A DNA stretch of 64,000 bases. Origin: an uncultured Lachnospiraceae bacterium. GTDB taxonomy: Bacteria > Bacillota > Clostridia > Lachnospirales > Lachnospiraceae. The notes beneath the pieces were generated by a model. It ran no database searches. It had not been told where the DNA came from and saw nothing but the letters and a program-made list of their open reading frames with translations. The DNA lies in NCBI GenBank assembly GCA_902761665.1, contig CACWLA010000003.1, positions 156,503 to 220,502 on the forward strand. Reading direction: 5' to 3'. Shown here piece after piece: positions 63,734 through 64,000 of the stretch; position 1 is the stretch's first letter; each line of letters begins with the position of its first letter. Both the position numbers and the translations under genes were made by a program.

Positions 63734-64000
63734 CGCAGCACCTCGTCCTTCGTGATCCTGCCGTCTTCCAGGCTGATGATGCGGTCCGCCTGCAGGGCGA
63801 TCGATTCGTCGTGCGTGATGACGATCAGGGTCTGGCCGTACTGCCGGTTCGCCTTTTTGAGAAGCGAGACGATCTCCTGCGAGTTCTGCGAATCGAGGTT
63901 CCCTGTCGGCTCGTCCGCCAGAAGAAGCGCCGGCGAATTCATCAGCGCCCGGCCGATGGAGACCCGCTGCTGCTGGCCGCCGGAGAGCTGGTTGGGAAGA
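63730..64000 (-). CDS. ABC exporter ATP-binding protein, C-terminal part (runs off right edge)
   Basis: The last 90 residues of a MacB-type ATPase. The signature [15 protein letters not shown] begins at the edge, then Walker [13 protein letters not shown] and H-loop ITHDES. The Walker A and N-terminus lie beyond base 64000. Its stop overlaps the start of the large permease (ATGA), so they form one operon. Confidence 0.95.
   Translation of the reverse strand, partial: LPNQLSGGQQQRVSIGRALMNSPALLLADEPTGNLDSQNSQEIVSLLKKANRQYGQTLIVITHDESIALQADRIISLEDGRITKDEVLR

Overview
The window is GC-rich bacterial chromosome from a low-sporulation-signal Clostridia member, most likely Lachnospiraceae or a close relative. 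Supporting signs are a zinc-type S14 (61 aa), a long L17 with an internal insertion, MutS2, XRE and ECF regulators of Firmicutes type, sigma-A promoters (TTGAAT-N17-TATAAT before tuf) and an S10-operon leader of the kind found in that group. No rRNA, tRNA, CRISPR array, intact insertion sequence or prophage was seen.

Layout. 1-3.9 kb (minus): a histidine kinase cut by the left edge, its OmpR-type regulator, and mutS2. 4.0-9.3 kb (plus): a lipoprotein, then the str operon rpsL-rpsG-fusA-tuf with its own promoters and terminator. 9.4-15.6 kb: an organic-acid module, with a tripartite tricarboxylate transporter (tctC-tctB-tctA), an RraA/HMG-aldolase-like enzyme, a LysR regulator and a divergent 2-hydroxyacid dehydrogenase. 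One palindrome (CAAAGA-A-TCTTTG) lies before both the transporter operon and the lysR/dehydrogenase divergent promoter, which ties these genes into one regulon. 15.7-23.2 kb: a lipoprotein cyclophilin, a DUF3784 protein, an rRNA-methyltransferase-like protein, a preQ1-riboswitch/queT unit, murC, a DnaD-like and a DnaI/DnaC-like replication pair, and a long PRPP synthetase.

23.2-39.0 kb (plus) is one S10-spc-alpha ribosomal supercluster, rpsJ to rplQ, with secY, adk, map, infA, rpmJ (too short for most ORF finders) and rpoA. It is led by a long structured 5' UTR and has an internal promoter before rpmJ.

39.1-47.1 kb: an Mbeg1-like hydrolase, then on the minus strand a guanine-riboswitch-controlled purine salvage unit (xpt, BMP-family lipoprotein, ABC ATPase, two permeases) and a PlsC acyltransferase. 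47.2-51.6 kb (plus): a YerC/TrpR-like regulator, pcrA, a small acidic membrane protein and an RlmD-type methyltransferase.

51.7-64 kb is accessory in character, lower in GC and with longer gaps: a CPBP protease, an XRE membrane regulator, a membrane-anchored unknown, an ECF sigma factor with a translationally coupled anti-sigma-like protein and a lipoprotein, a frameshifted lipoprotein remnant, two FtsX/MacB-type ABC exporters (one cut by the right edge), and two stretches of apparent gene debris.
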